Origin: Dehalococcoidia bacterium UBA1123
GTDB lineage: Bacteria > Chloroflexota > Dehalococcoidia > Lucifugimonadales > UBA1123
Reading direction: 5' to 3'
DNA length: 24,931 nt
Assembly (NCBI GenBank): GCA_002313895.1
Contig: DCAW01000105.1
Coordinates: 51,580-76,510, forward strand
This document shows, piece by piece, positions 15,317 to 24,428 of this stretch. Made by a program: the position numbers and the translations under genes. Numbering within the stretch: position 1 is the first letter of the stretch; the number at the start of each line of letters is the position of its first letter. Under the pieces are notes generated by a model. That model searched no databases. It saw nothing but the letters and a program-made list of their open reading frames with translations, and was not told the origin of the DNA.

Positions 15317-16753
15317 TTGACCCCACCCTCTGAAATTCAAGAGCCTAGCGCTGCCCAAATGTGGGCTGGCCTGGTTGCCGCCGCCGCCGGAATGTTCCTG
15401 ACTGCGTTGGACATCACGGTGAACGTGGCCCTGCCCGAGATCACCGAAAATCTGGGCACTGACCTCGAGACCATCCAGTGGATCATCATCCTCTACGTCG
15501 GCTCGACCACGGGAATGGGGCTGGGTCTCGGCGGCGCGGGGGACGTTTATGGCCTCAAGCGAGTGTACGTCATCGGACTGCTGGCCTACACTCTGGCGGT
15601 ATTTTTGATAGGTATCGCTCCGGGCCTGCCACTGGTGTTGGGCTTGCGGGTGACTCAGGCGGTGGGCAACGGCCTGATTCTAGTGTCGGCCCCGGCCATT
15701 GTCACTCAACTATTTCCGGCTCAGAATCGAGGCCGCGCCCTGGGAATCATGGCAGGTCTCGGAACACTGGGGATGATCGCAGGATCGCTGGGCGGTGGAT
15801 TGCTTGTGGATGCCTTCGGATGGAGATCGATCTTTCTGGCTCGGGTGCCGCTGTGTCTTGTGGCAGTTGTCTACACCGTCGTAGCGCTGCGCGCAAGTCC
15901 GAGACCGGAGGTTCGCCCTTCCTTCGATATTCTTGGCGCTCTGACGTTGTTCGCCGGCATGGCGTCGTTGATCTTGTTCCTTACTATCGGTGGGCGCAGC
16001 GGATGGACGCTTCCTCACGTGGTCGCATTGGGATTGTCTGCCGTAGTCATCCTCTGGGTTTTCGTGCTGGTGGAGAGGAAGGCCGCTCGTCCCATCCTGG
16101 AACTGTCCCTGCTGAAAGACCGAGTCCTGGCCCCGACTTTGATCGTATCGTATCTGGTATTCATATCGACATTCATCAATTGGTTCATCCTGCCCTTCTA
16201 TATGTCCGACGTTCTGAACACCAACGCTCAGACGTGGGGGCTGGTGATTATGCTGATGACGGTCACCAACGCCATATTCGCTCCGGTGGGGGGCTGGCTG
16301 TCCGACCGGGTGCCACCTGCATACACGATCACGACGGCTGTGGGCATCTCGGCCTTGACTATGGCATTGTTCACGACGCTGGGTGTAGATTCCAGTGTCT
16401 CGGACGTCGCGATCCTGATGGTGGCGGCCGGTGTCGGGATGGGCCTGTTTCAGGCGGCGAACGCCAATCTCATCATGGGGACCTTTCCGCCTGACCGGCT
16501 TGGCATGGGGGGGGCAGTAATGTCGCTATCTCGAAGTCTGGGCACCGTGTCGAGCGTCGCCATTATGGGGGCGGTCTTCTCGGCGCGACAGTCGGCGAGA
16601 GGCGGCACGGGAGACGAGGCCCAGGAATTTGTCCTGGCCTTTCAGGACCTGTACGTTTTGTCTGCGCTCCTGGCGCTGACGGCTATGGTGGTGTCGTTCA
16701 GCTACTGGCCTCGGGCGATTCGATGGATGTCAGCGCCGCGGCGAAAGGCGTAG
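15317..16753 (+). CDS. MFS transporter, DHA2 (EmrB/QacA-like) family
   Basis: A 478-residue drug:H+ antiporter-type protein. The first helix carries LTALDITVNVALPEI, the DHA2 D1-type motif, and the number of hydrophobic segments fits 14 helices. The antiporter-type motif in helix 5 appears as GTLGMIAGSLGGGLLVDAFGW. The start is a TTG at 15317; AGGAG lies slightly far upstream (about 14 nt), and an ATG at 15359 is the alternative, which would leave only a few residues before helix 1. It probably exports a small toxic compound or metabolite. It ends one base before the converging methyltransferase pseudogene. Confidence 0.9.
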   Translation: MTPPSEIQEPSAAQMWAGLVAAAAGMFLTALDITVNVALPEITENLGTDLETIQWIIILYVGSTTGMGLGLGGAGDVYGLKRVYVIGLLAYTLAVFLIGIAPGLPLVLGLRVTQAVGNGLILVSAPAIVTQLFPAQNRGRALGIMAGLGTLGMIAGSLGGGLLVDAFGWRSIFLARVPLCLVAVVYTVVALRASPRPEVRPSFDILGALTLFAGMASLILFLTIGGRSGWTLPHVVALGLSAVVILWVFVLVERKAARPILELSLLKDRVLAPTLIVSYLVFISTFINWFILPFYMSDVLNTNAQTWGLVIMLMTVTNAIFAPVGGWLSDRVPPAYTITTAVGISALTMALFTTLGVDSSVSDVAILMVAAGVGMGLFQAANANLIMGTFPPDRLGMGGAVMSLSRSLGTVSSVAIMGAVFSARQSARGGTGDEAQEFVLAFQDLYVLSALLALTAMVVSFSYWPRAIRWMSAPRRKA

Positions 16754-16754
16754 C

Positions 16755-18045
16755 TCAGGGTTTCCACAGGCCGATGACGTGCTCATTGTGCATGCGACGC
16801 TCTATGCCAGGCTCGGAGTTCGCGATCCGGCTGACAGGCATCATCCGGCGGTTGCGGTCCAGCTTTCGAGTCCCAATCCCAACCACGTCGAATCCTGATT
16901 GATCTGCAATGTCGGCGAGACAGCGATGGGTCTGAACGTCCAGGCCTCGCATGGTGATGTCCCAACGACCAGAACGGCGGCTCTGCCTGAGCGTAGAACC
17001 CTGGACATCTCGGATATCGATTGTGCTATCTCCGAAAAGTACCGGCGCAGTATCCTGGCCCTGGTCGAGTCCAACTCTGTAAGAGCGGAGATTGTCCTAT
17101 CGGAGGATTCAGGCAGGATCGGCCCGCCCTTGGCCTGCAATGCGCTCGGCTCCGATGTACGTGGCCCTCTTCCTCGAAAGTTCAGCAGTCGAGCATTCAA
17201 GCCATACCAGAGAATATTTGTGCCCTCGCATTTAGTCGATGGCGTTTGCGTACGGGGGCGACGTCACGATGAGGTCCACAACGTCGTTATTGAGCGGCAA
17301 GGCCTTGGCATCGCCCATGACCGGTTGGGCCATCACTCCAGCGGCTTTCCCCACGTCCTGTTTCGAAAAACACAAAAGATACTGGCGAAGTTTTCGTTCG
17401 AACTGCTGGATTGCGTTGCGCGGCGTTTTGGAATTGACTCTGTGAGGTCGTCCGTGGGCAAGGTCCATCGCCCCGCTGACACCGCCGGATTTTGTGACGA
17501 TGATTGAGGAGAACGTCAACTCCAATATGCGCCTCAGTCCAGAGTCTGCAATCTTCTCAATCGTCAGCACGAGGGTCATAAGCTCCCGCTGAGTATCAAG
17601 CAAAAACCAGTAGTCGATGAATTTTTTTGTGTCGTCGTCGAACCTCGACTGGATTGCAGACTCGACCAAATCAGTATCTTGGAGCAATCTGCGAGACTGG
17701 CCCACGACATCGCATTTTTCGTCATTCAAATCACAAGTATTGAGCATCGTCTTTGCCTGATTGATGCGAACAGCGAGAGGGTCGATATCAAACCCCAAAC
17801 CTCGCCTACCCAGTGTGGCGGCCTCGACCAACGCCGTCCCAGACCCCATCATTGCGTCTAGCACAACATCTCCAGGCTCGGTCAACTGGTCGATGAAGAT
17901 ATAGGGAAGCTGAGGAGGGAACTTGGCCGCGAAAGCGTGGAGGCCTGTGGCTCCTGTGACTGCTGGGTTGGTCGTGAAAATCCAGATCGCCGGAGAGTAG
18001 TTTCTCCAATCGGTTTCTGTTAGAAATGTTTAATTCGATAGCCAT
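16755..18045 (-). pseudogene. DNA methyltransferase (N6-adenine/N4-cytosine type), degenerate
   Basis: Several frames together encode an S-adenosylmethionine-dependent DNA methyltransferase. The order is N-terminus MAIELNISNRNRLEKLLSGD; then LHAFAAKFPPQLPYIF and motif I DAMMGSGTALVEA; the catalytic motif IV TSPPYANAID; then MRGHKYSLVWL and RYFSEIAQSISEMSRVLRSG; then VVGTS followed by RGLDVQTHRCLADIADQSGF and the C-terminus HVIGLWKP. Four lesions are visible: a frameshift near 17977, an in-frame TAA at 17232-17234 where the family usually has Tyr, a frameshift between 17200 and 17109, and a one-base loss near 16953-16960. No restriction enzyme adjoins it, so it was probably a solitary methylase or the remnant of a lost system. 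Confidence 0.85.
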
Positions 18046-18114
18046 AGCGACATAATACTAACGCTCACATCCCATGTATAGAACAACATGAGCTTCGGTA
18101 AAATTGGTCGCTCG

Positions 18115-19779
18115 CTACTCTGTGAGCCGCAACGCGATCAGCCTTGTTTTGTTGCCGCCGCGATTTGGAAAGCCGGCAGGCACGATGATTGTGTCTCCGG
18201 CCACTGCCAACGGAGCATTTAATCCGGCGCTCGCCTGATAGCTCCAGACAATTTCGCCGTTGGCCCTATCCAGAGCGTACACCGTTCCGCTGAACACGGA
18301 CGTGATCACCAAGTCGTTGACAACCGTCGCGCTGCCAACAACGAGATCGTCGAATTCCGTCTCCCACAGGATGTCGCCGGTGTCAGCTTCGATAGCGACC
18401 AGAATGCCCGTGCCGTCCAAAGACTCGGTCTTTTTGCTGCTGGCTGTGAACGTGGTTGGCAGGTTCATGACAGGGACATACACGACTCCCTCAGCGTAGG
18501 CCATGAACGTCTCAACGCCGCCTAGCGCCCCCGGGTACACGACGACGCTTTCGCCTATTGGAACCTCGGTCAGGTCGTCATTCTGATGAATCCCCACGGC
18601 CGTGACCCAAAGCTCTTCGCCCGTGTCGGCGTCGAAGGCGTGTACCGTCCCGGTCTTTCCCGCGCCGATGGCGATGTCGCGATCCTGGCCATTGATCCGC
18701 TCGGTGGTCAGGATCGGCGTTACGTGAAAATCCAGATCAAAATTGTCGTGGGGGCGCACCTGATTGAACCAGACAAGCTCTCCCGTTTTATGGTCTAGGG
18801 CGACTACTGAATCTGTGTACAAATTCGGCCCTGGGCGGCTCGATCCGTTCGGGAACTCTTCAGTTCCCGGCCACGGCCCCGGATTCCCGACGCCCCAGTA
18901 GGTGAGACCGCGTTCGGTGTCGATGGAAGCCGGGAACCAGGCCCCGCCGCCACTGTTCACTTCGCGGTTGCCCCAGATGTCGTCTGAGTCAACGGTGTTG
19001 AAGCTCCAGACGATGTCCCCCGTCTCCTGATCCAGAGCGTATATGATGCCTACGCCGTCGCCGAGATACAGCCCTTTTTCGCTGCGCGGCGCGGTGCTGA
19101 GGTACACCAGTCCGTCATATACAATGGGCTGAATGTTGATTCCTTCGTGGTCGGTGAGCTCGATTTCTGCCGTCCACAGAGTTAGCCCGGTGTCGATGTC
19201 CAGCGCCTCAAATTCGGATGCCGAAACAGCGGCGAAAATCTTGCAGTAACCCACTGCAAGTCCATTGGGAGCGACTGAAGGGCCTTCACCCCGATGGTTC
19301 CATATCGCCTTGCCTGTATCAAAATCCAGCGCGAATATGTTGCTCGGCAGGTCCTGGAAATAGACGACTCCATCTATGACCAACGGGTTCGATACCGCCG
19401 CTCCCCAGTTGGTTTTCTCGGGAAGATCGAATGTCCAAACAGCCTCCAGACGGTCGATGGTATCGGATGATATGTTGGAGTCGAAATTCGCCCTGGCGCT
19501 GGCGTAATCCCGATTTGGCAGAGGCCAGAGACTGCTGTTTCTTGCCACCTCCGGGGGTATCTCTTCTGGGGACGGAGACGGCACACACTCGTTTTGATTC
19601 ATAGCCGTCGCGGGCACTGGTCGAGCGGTCGCGACAGGCACAGGAACTGTTCCAGGAGTGACTACGACGGGTTGCTGCGCAGCCGCAGCAGGCGTACTGG
19701 ATGTGGACTCCGACGAGCACGCTAAGACAAATGATGTGAGCGCGACGCATACCATAACGGTTCGGAGTCTGAGTTGCAT
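18115..19779 (-). CDS. PQQ-type beta-propeller dehydrogenase-like lipoprotein
   Basis: A 554-residue exported lipoprotein. The signal MQLRLRTVMVCVALTSFVLA is followed by Cys21 and a Ser/Thr/Ala/Pro linker. The propeller carries PQQ-enzyme repeats such as FALDFDTGKAIWNH, YALDQETGDIVWSF, VALDHKTGELVW and YALDRANGEIVWSY. The GNPGPWPG and VRPHDNFDLDF segments resemble quinoprotein alcohol dehydrogenases, where the HDxxDxD aspartate is catalytic. The vicinal Cys-Cys pair and a haem-binding CXXCH of those enzymes are absent. It could be a membrane-attached PQQ dehydrogenase or a non-enzymatic propeller of the BamB kind. The ATG at 19779 is chosen for the signal peptide; GGAGG lies rather far (about 13 nt) upstream. 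The methyltransferase remnant follows on the same strand. Confidence 0.82.
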   Translation of the reverse strand: MQLRLRTVMVCVALTSFVLACSSESTSSTPAAAAQQPVVVTPGTVPVPVATARPVPATAMNQNECVPSPSPEEIPPEVARNSSLWPLPNRDYASARANFDSNISSDTIDRLEAVWTFDLPEKTNWGAAVSNPLVIDGVVYFQDLPSNIFALDFDTGKAIWNHRGEGPSVAPNGLAVGYCKIFAAVSASEFEALDIDTGLTLWTAEIELTDHEGINIQPIVYDGLVYLSTAPRSEKGLYLGDGVGIIYALDQETGDIVWSFNTVDSDDIWGNREVNSGGGAWFPASIDTERGLTYWGVGNPGPWPGTEEFPNGSSRPGPNLYTDSVVALDHKTGELVWFNQVRPHDNFDLDFHVTPILTTERINGQDRDIAIGAGKTGTVHAFDADTGEELWVTAVGIHQNDDLTEVPIGESVVVYPGALGGVETFMAYAEGVVYVPVMNLPTTFTASSKKTESLDGTGILVAIEADTGDILWETEFDDLVVGSATVVNDLVITSVFSGTVYALDRANGEIVWSYQASAGLNAPLAVAGDTIIVPAGFPNRGGNKTRLIALRLTE

Positions 19780-20015
19780 GGCTAAGGCCAATCCTCCTTC
19801 GGTTCCGTGTCCGTTTGAAGTCGATGCGCGACAGATTCTTGCCAGCGCGTCCAGTAGTATTTTGCCAAATGCACAGCGCCAAAGATACACCTCATGTCGA
19901 TTTCGAATCGCGTTCAGTTTCTCTCTATGCCCATTTCCCTGCTGTTCTGACACTGGTATCCTGAGCGGACGGCGCCAGACCGCCACAAACCTAATGCTAT
20001 GCTTCGAGGATATTA

Positions 20016-20771
20016 ATGAACATTGCTCGCTTCCTGTGGAACAACCGAATCCAATGGGGCATCGTCGAAGGGGACGAGGTTCGAGCCATCCAGGACAATT
20101 TGTATGAGGGAGCGCAGGCTGGAGCCAGATTGTGCCCCCTCTCAGACGTGCGGTTGCTGGCCCCCATCGACGTCCAGACCAACAAGGTCCCCGCCATCGC
20201 CGCGAACTATGGAGAGAAAGACCAACGCGACGGCCCAGGAATCTTCATGAAACAGCCCGGAACCGTTATCGGACACAACGAACCTATCGTCTATCCGAGA
20301 ATCGGGCGCTCCATAATCCACGAGGCTGAGGTTGGAATCGTCATCGGCAGGCGCGCCAGACACATCAGTGTGTCCGAGGCGATGGAATACGTGCTGGGCT
20401 ACACATGCGTCAACGACGTTAGCGCCAGAGAGCTTGCCACTAGCGATCTCGGGGCGGGAACCAGCATGCGTTGGAAACATTTCGACACCTTCTGTCCCAT
20501 CGGCCCATGGATCACGACGGGTTTGGACGGCGACAATCTTCAAATACAGTGCCGTGTGAACGGCCAGACCGTTGTGGACGGTTCCAGCAGCGGCATGATC
20601 TGGAATGTCGCCGAGCTTGTAAGCTGGGTGTCCGAGGTAATGGCCCTGAACCCCGGAGACGTCATCCCCAGCGGTTGCCCCGGAGTCGATGAGATCAACG
20701 TCGGCGACACGATTGAGGTCGAAGTGGAGGGAATCGGCACTCTGAGCAATCCGGTGGCGGCAGACGTCTAG
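20016..20771 (+). CDS. Fumarylacetoacetate hydrolase (FAH) family protein
   Basis: A 251-residue metal-dependent enzyme of the FAH superfamily, which includes fumarylpyruvate hydrolases, 2-hydroxyhepta-diene-dioate isomerases/decarboxylases, ureidoglycolate lyase and oxaloacetate tautomerases. The metal ligands are visible as Glu103 and Glu105 in HEAEVGIVIG and Asp134 in CVNDVSARE, with a conserved lysine at KHFDTFCPIGPW. The core domain is complete with a short N-terminal part, as in the smaller bacterial members. GAGGA 5 nt before the ATG supports the start. It is the first gene of a plus-strand catabolic cluster, with the ThuA-like gene about 30 bp downstream. The 236-bp divergent interval before it holds no strong promoter that I can define. 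Confidence 0.92.
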   Translation: MNIARFLWNNRIQWGIVEGDEVRAIQDNLYEGAQAGARLCPLSDVRLLAPIDVQTNKVPAIAANYGEKDQRDGPGIFMKQPGTVIGHNEPIVYPRIGRSIIHEAEVGIVIGRRARHISVSEAMEYVLGYTCVNDVSARELATSDLGAGTSMRWKHFDTFCPIGPWITTGLDGDNLQIQCRVNGQTVVDGSSSGMIWNVAELVSWVSEVMALNPGDVIPSGCPGVDEINVGDTIEVEVEGIGTLSNPVAADV

Positions 20772-20799
20772 CTCCTCAATCCAATAGATGGAGAGCAAT

Positions 20800-21459
20800 T
20801 TGAAGAAAACTGCGTTGATGGTCTGGTCACTCACCCAAAAAATGCACGGAGCTGTTCGGCCCGTGGCTGCAAGAACAAGGCTATGAGGTCGAGATTTCCG
20901 ACAGCTTGGAGGTGTGCCTGAATGCCGACAAGCTCAAATCACTGAGCCTGATCGTGCCGGTCTGAACCCAGGGAGAGATCACTAGAGAGCAGACGTCCAA
21001 CCTGCTGGAGGCGGTAGCCAGCGGAGTCGGCATCGCGGGGTGGCACGGCTGTATGGCCGACTCGTACCGCGAGGCGGTTGACTACCAGTTCATGGTCGGC
21101 GGTCAGTGGGTCTCCCATCCCGGAGGCTACAACGACTACGAGGTCAACATCGCCAGCCACGAAGACCCTATCACCGCTGGTCTGAGCGATTTCTCGATGC
21201 ACACCGAGCAGTATTACATGCACGTTGACCCCAGCAACGAGGTTCTAGCGACCACAACGTTCAGGGAGATCAACGAATCAGTGGCATCGCTCCGTATCCG
21301 TCTCCGTGGATTAAGGGTTGTGTGATCCCCGTTGTCTGGAAGCGTCGCAGGGGCGAGGGTCGGGTGTTTTTCTTTTCGCTTGGCCACAAGCTGGACGACT
21401 TCGAGGTCCCAGAAGTGATGGAGATTACACGACGAGGAATGCTGTGGGCAAGCCGATGA
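20800..21459 (+). pseudogene. ThuA-like (trehalose utilisation family) protein, degenerate
   Basis: Reading across frames gives a ThuA-like glutamine-amidotransferase-fold protein of about 220 residues: LKKTALMVW, then CTELFGPWLQEQGYEVEISD, LLEAVASGVGIAGWHGCMAD, ITAGLSDFSMHTEQYYMHVD, and finally IPVVWKRRRGEGRVFFFSLG and RRGMLWASR. Three lesions are seen. About 14 nt seem lost near 20825, where the family usually has GGWDGH after MVW. A TGA at 20963-20965 falls where a Trp is expected after LSLIVPV. A frameshift lies near 21260-21305. A TTG at 20800 with GGAG upstream is the likely start. Its TGA overlaps the next ATG (ATGA, 21456-21459), typical of ThuA/Gfo-Idh-MocA pairs in sugar catabolism. 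Confidence 0.8.
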
Positions 21460-22568
21460 CGACACAGAAATCCGATCCCGTCGGTGTGGGCATCATCGGA
21501 TGCGGGACCATCAGCCCTCAGTACCTGGAGAACCTGCCTCTGTATCCTGGCCTGGAGGTTGTGGCATGCTCGTATATCGACATATAGAGGGCCAAGAGCA
21601 GAGTTCAGGCATACGGAGTGTCGAAGTATTGCTCGGTGGAGCAATTGCTGTCCGACCCGAATGTGGACATCGTGCTGAACCTGACAACGCCGGACGCCCA
21701 CGCTCAGGTGAGCCTCGCGGCCATCGCCGCAGGCAAGCACGTCTACAACGAAAAGCCGTTGGCGATTGACCGTGAGGACGGCAGCGCGATATTGAACGCC
21801 GCCCGCAGTCAAGGCGTCAGGGTCGGATGCGCTCCAGACACGTTCCTGGGAGGCGGCATCCAGACCTGTCGCGGGCTCATTGATGCTGGCGAGATTGGCC
21901 GCCCCTTTGCCGCAATTGGCTTCTTTGCAAGTCACGGCCACGAGAGTTGGCATCCAGACCCTGCGTTCTACTACCAGCGGGGAGGCGGGCCGATGTTCGA
22001 TATGGGGCCATATTACCTCACCTGTCTGGTTGCTCTGCTTGGTCCAATTCAGCGGGTGACCGGCTCCTACACCAAAGCCACCGCCGAGCGCACCATCACC
22101 AGCGAACCTCGACACGGCGAAATCATAACCGTCGAGGTTCCGACCCATGTAACCGGAATCCTGGAGTTCGCCGACGGAGCGGTTGCGATTGTGATTACCA
22201 GCTTCGACGTGTGGGCATCAGAACTTCCGCGCATCGAGATATACGGTACTGAGGGTACCCTAAGTGTGCCCAATCCAAACAACTTCGGCGGGCCGGTGCG
22301 TTTGAAGCAGGGACGAACCGACCATTGGGCTAACGTTCCGCTGACCCACCCGGAAGGCGGCAGAGGACTGGGTGTGGCAGACATGGCCCAGGCCATCGTC
22401 AGAGATCGAAAATCCAGGGCCGACGCGGAATTAGCAAACCACGTTTTGGACATCATGCACGCCATCCACGAATCGTCAGATCAGGGCAGTCACATCGCGC
22501 TGACGACAACTTGCCGACATCCAGAGTCGGTCCCTCCTGGCCTGCCGATGGGCAGTTTCGACAGATAG
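21456..22568 (+). pseudogene. Gfo/Idh/MocA family oxidoreductase interrupted by an amber codon
   Basis: One continuous frame of 370 codons encodes a NAD(P)-dependent sugar-type oxidoreductase. The Rossmann motif GVGIIGCGTISPQYL is at the N-terminus, NLTTPDAHAQVSLAAIAAGK and the catalytic-lysine motif NEKPLA follow, then the C-terminal domain (GGGIQTCRGLIDAGEIGRPF, GGGPMFDMGPYYL). The frame is clean except for a TAG at codon 44 (21585-21587), between VACSYIDI and RAKSRVQAYG. A GTG at 21618 could restart translation but would lack the nucleotide-binding glycines. The ATG overlaps the stop of the ThuA-like gene. Recent loss of function, a suppressor, or a single base-call error are the options; everything else looks conserved. 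Confidence 0.85.
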
Positions 22569-22592
22569 GCAATCGTCCGACACTTCCCAATG

Positions 22593-22598
22593 TATAAT
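22593..22598 (+). promoter_or_regulatory. TATAAT -10 element upstream of the CocE-like gene
   Basis: A perfect TATAAT preceded directly by TG lies in the 83-bp gap, 53 nt before the start at 22652. The region 16-18 nt upstream lacks a good -35. It may give the hydrolase gene its own transcript, independent of the damaged upstream genes. Confidence 0.45.
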
Positions 22599-22651
22599 GG
22601 CGTCGCGTCCGTTCACACATAACTGTATTTGATTTCCCTATGGAGGCAACA

Positions 22652-24391
22652 ATGGCCCTCAGTGTAACCGAGGCTTCCCGTCCCGTTCACAAAGTCAGCA
22701 TGACGTTCGATGTAAAAGTCCCCATGCGTGACGGGGTTGAACTGTCCACCGACATCTACCTGCCTGACATCGACTCGCCCATCCCCACGATCCTGATTCG
22801 GACGCCCTATGACAACAACAACGAGGCCGTCGTTCAGGACTGCATGTACTTCGCAACGCGAGGCTACGCCGTCGCAACTCAGGACGTCCGGGGGCGTTGG
22901 GATTCTCCGGGCGAGTGGTACCCGTTCAGGTTCGAAGCCGAGGACGGCTATGACACCCAGGAATGGCTGGGCCGTCAGGACTGGTGCGACGGCAATGTGG
23001 GCACGGCTGGTGGCTCCTATGTCGCGATGGTGCAGTGGCAGTCTGCCCCTATGCGGAGCAAGTATCTCAAGGCAATGGTTCCTCGTGTCGGATACTCCAA
23101 CTTCTACCATAACTGGGCCTACACCGGAGGGGCCTTCCAACTGGCCTTCAACTACCGCTGGGCTGCCATCCAGATGCACACCCGAACCAATCAGACTCAC
23201 TACCTCTGGTTCCCAGAAGAGAACAATATGTCAACGCTGTTCTGGCATCTTCCATTGAATACGATGGCCGAGGCCGCCGGGCGAAGCAATAGGGTCTGGA
23301 AGGACTGGATAGCACATCCCAGCTACGACGATTACTGGAAGGCCATGCGTCCCACCGAGGAGAGCTACACGGAGATCGACGTGCCAGTTTACGGCATGGG
23401 CGGATGGTACGACGTGTTCCTCCAAGGCACGCTAAACAACTATATGGGCGTCAGCCAGCAAGGACTTGAACCGGGTAAGAGCAACCAGAAAGTGGTCATC
23501 GGCCCCTGGATTCACAGCCTCGGTGATTCGGGCAGGGACACCGGCACAGGCGACGTTGAGTTCGGAGAGTCCGTACGCATCGACCTGATGGATGAACACG
23601 TCCGCTGGTTCGACTACTGGTTGAAGGGCATAGACACCGGAATCCAAGACGAGCCTCCGGTCAACGTGTTCGTCATGGGCGCGAACCAGTGGCGTGCGGC
23701 GTCAGATTGGCCGCTCCCTGAGACTCAGTACACGCCCTACTATCTTCGCAGCCAGGGCGGCGCAAATTCGATGTTCGGAAACGGCACTCTAAACACGTCT
23801 CCGCCATCAACTGAGGAATCGGACCAGTTCGTTTTCGACCCCAATCATCCTGTTTTGACCGTCGGTGGAAGCACGTGCTGTTCCGAAGACCTGACGCCCG
23901 TTTCTATGGGGCCTCGCGACCAACAGCAGGTCGAGTGGCGCCCTGACGTCCTTGTGTACTCGTCGCCGGTCTTGGATCAGGACGTCGATGTCATCGGGCC
24001 GGTCAAGATGACACTCTACGCAGCGTCCGACGCTCCGGACACCGACTTCACGGCCAAGCTGGTGGACGTTCACTCCAACGGGAGTGTTATCAACATCGCT
24101 CAAGGAATCATTCGTGCCAGGTATCGGGACTCGTGGGAGGCGCCGACCCTGCTGGAGCCGGGGAAGATATACGAGTACACAATCGACCTGTGGTCAACCA
24201 GCAATCGCTTCCTCAAGGGCCATCAGATTCGAGTGGAGGTCTCGTCCAGCAACTTCCCTCAGTTCGACCGTAACCCCAACACAGGACACGCTTTCGGGAT
24301 GGACACCGAGACCCGTATTGCCCACCAGACCATCTACCATGACGAGGATCATCCGTCCCACATCCTGCTGCCGATTGTGCCCACCAATTGA
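22652..24391 (+). CDS. CocE/NonD family hydrolase (peptidase S15-like)
   Basis: A 579-residue serine hydrolase with the layout of cocaine esterase and X-Pro dipeptidyl-peptidases. The N-terminal alpha/beta-hydrolase domain has MRDGVELSTDIYLP and QDVRGRWDSPGEW, and the nucleophile Ser122 is in GTAGGSYVAMVQW. Asp254 in GGWYDVF and His288 in IGPWIHS complete the triad. The C-terminal jelly-roll domain (PepX_C) includes TLYAASDAPDTDFTAKLVDV and LKGHQIRVEVSSSNFPQFDR. The last glycine of the usual GxSYxG elbow is Ala here. The ATG at 22652 is preferred over 22640 because GGAGG lies 5 nt upstream of it. Substrates of the family are esters, amides and peptides; no signal peptide is seen. Confidence 0.93.
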   Translation: MALSVTEASRPVHKVSMTFDVKVPMRDGVELSTDIYLPDIDSPIPTILIRTPYDNNNEAVVQDCMYFATRGYAVATQDVRGRWDSPGEWYPFRFEAEDGYDTQEWLGRQDWCDGNVGTAGGSYVAMVQWQSAPMRSKYLKAMVPRVGYSNFYHNWAYTGGAFQLAFNYRWAAIQMHTRTNQTHYLWFPEENNMSTLFWHLPLNTMAEAAGRSNRVWKDWIAHPSYDDYWKAMRPTEESYTEIDVPVYGMGGWYDVFLQGTLNNYMGVSQQGLEPGKSNQKVVIGPWIHSLGDSGRDTGTGDVEFGESVRIDLMDEHVRWFDYWLKGIDTGIQDEPPVNVFVMGANQWRAASDWPLPETQYTPYYLRSQGGANSMFGNGTLNTSPPSTEESDQFVFDPNHPVLTVGGSTCCSEDLTPVSMGPRDQQQVEWRPDVLVYSSPVLDQDVDVIGPVKMTLYAASDAPDTDFTAKLVDVHSNGSVINIAQGIIRARYRDSWEAPTLLEPGKIYEYTIDLWSTSNRFLKGHQIRVEVSSSNFPQFDRNPNTGHAFGMDTETRIAHQTIYHDEDHPSHILLPIVPTN

Positions 24392-24428
24392 CGGGACAGA
24401 ACTGTTTCGATAGTGATGAGGACAAATT

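Noticed and set aside
16755..18045. Active restriction-modification or phage-defence system
   Set aside because: Only a methyltransferase is present, it is broken in four places, and its neighbours are a transporter and a propeller protein.
20963..20965. TGA in the ThuA-like gene as selenocysteine or a Trp codon
   Set aside because: The same gene carries a deletion and another frameshift, no selenocysteine-type stem-loop is obvious, and intact genes in the window use TGA as a normal stop.
21585..21587. TAG in the Gfo/Idh gene as pyrrolysine
   Set aside because: The position is not catalytic in the family, and other genes in the window (MFS, PQQ-like) end with TAG.
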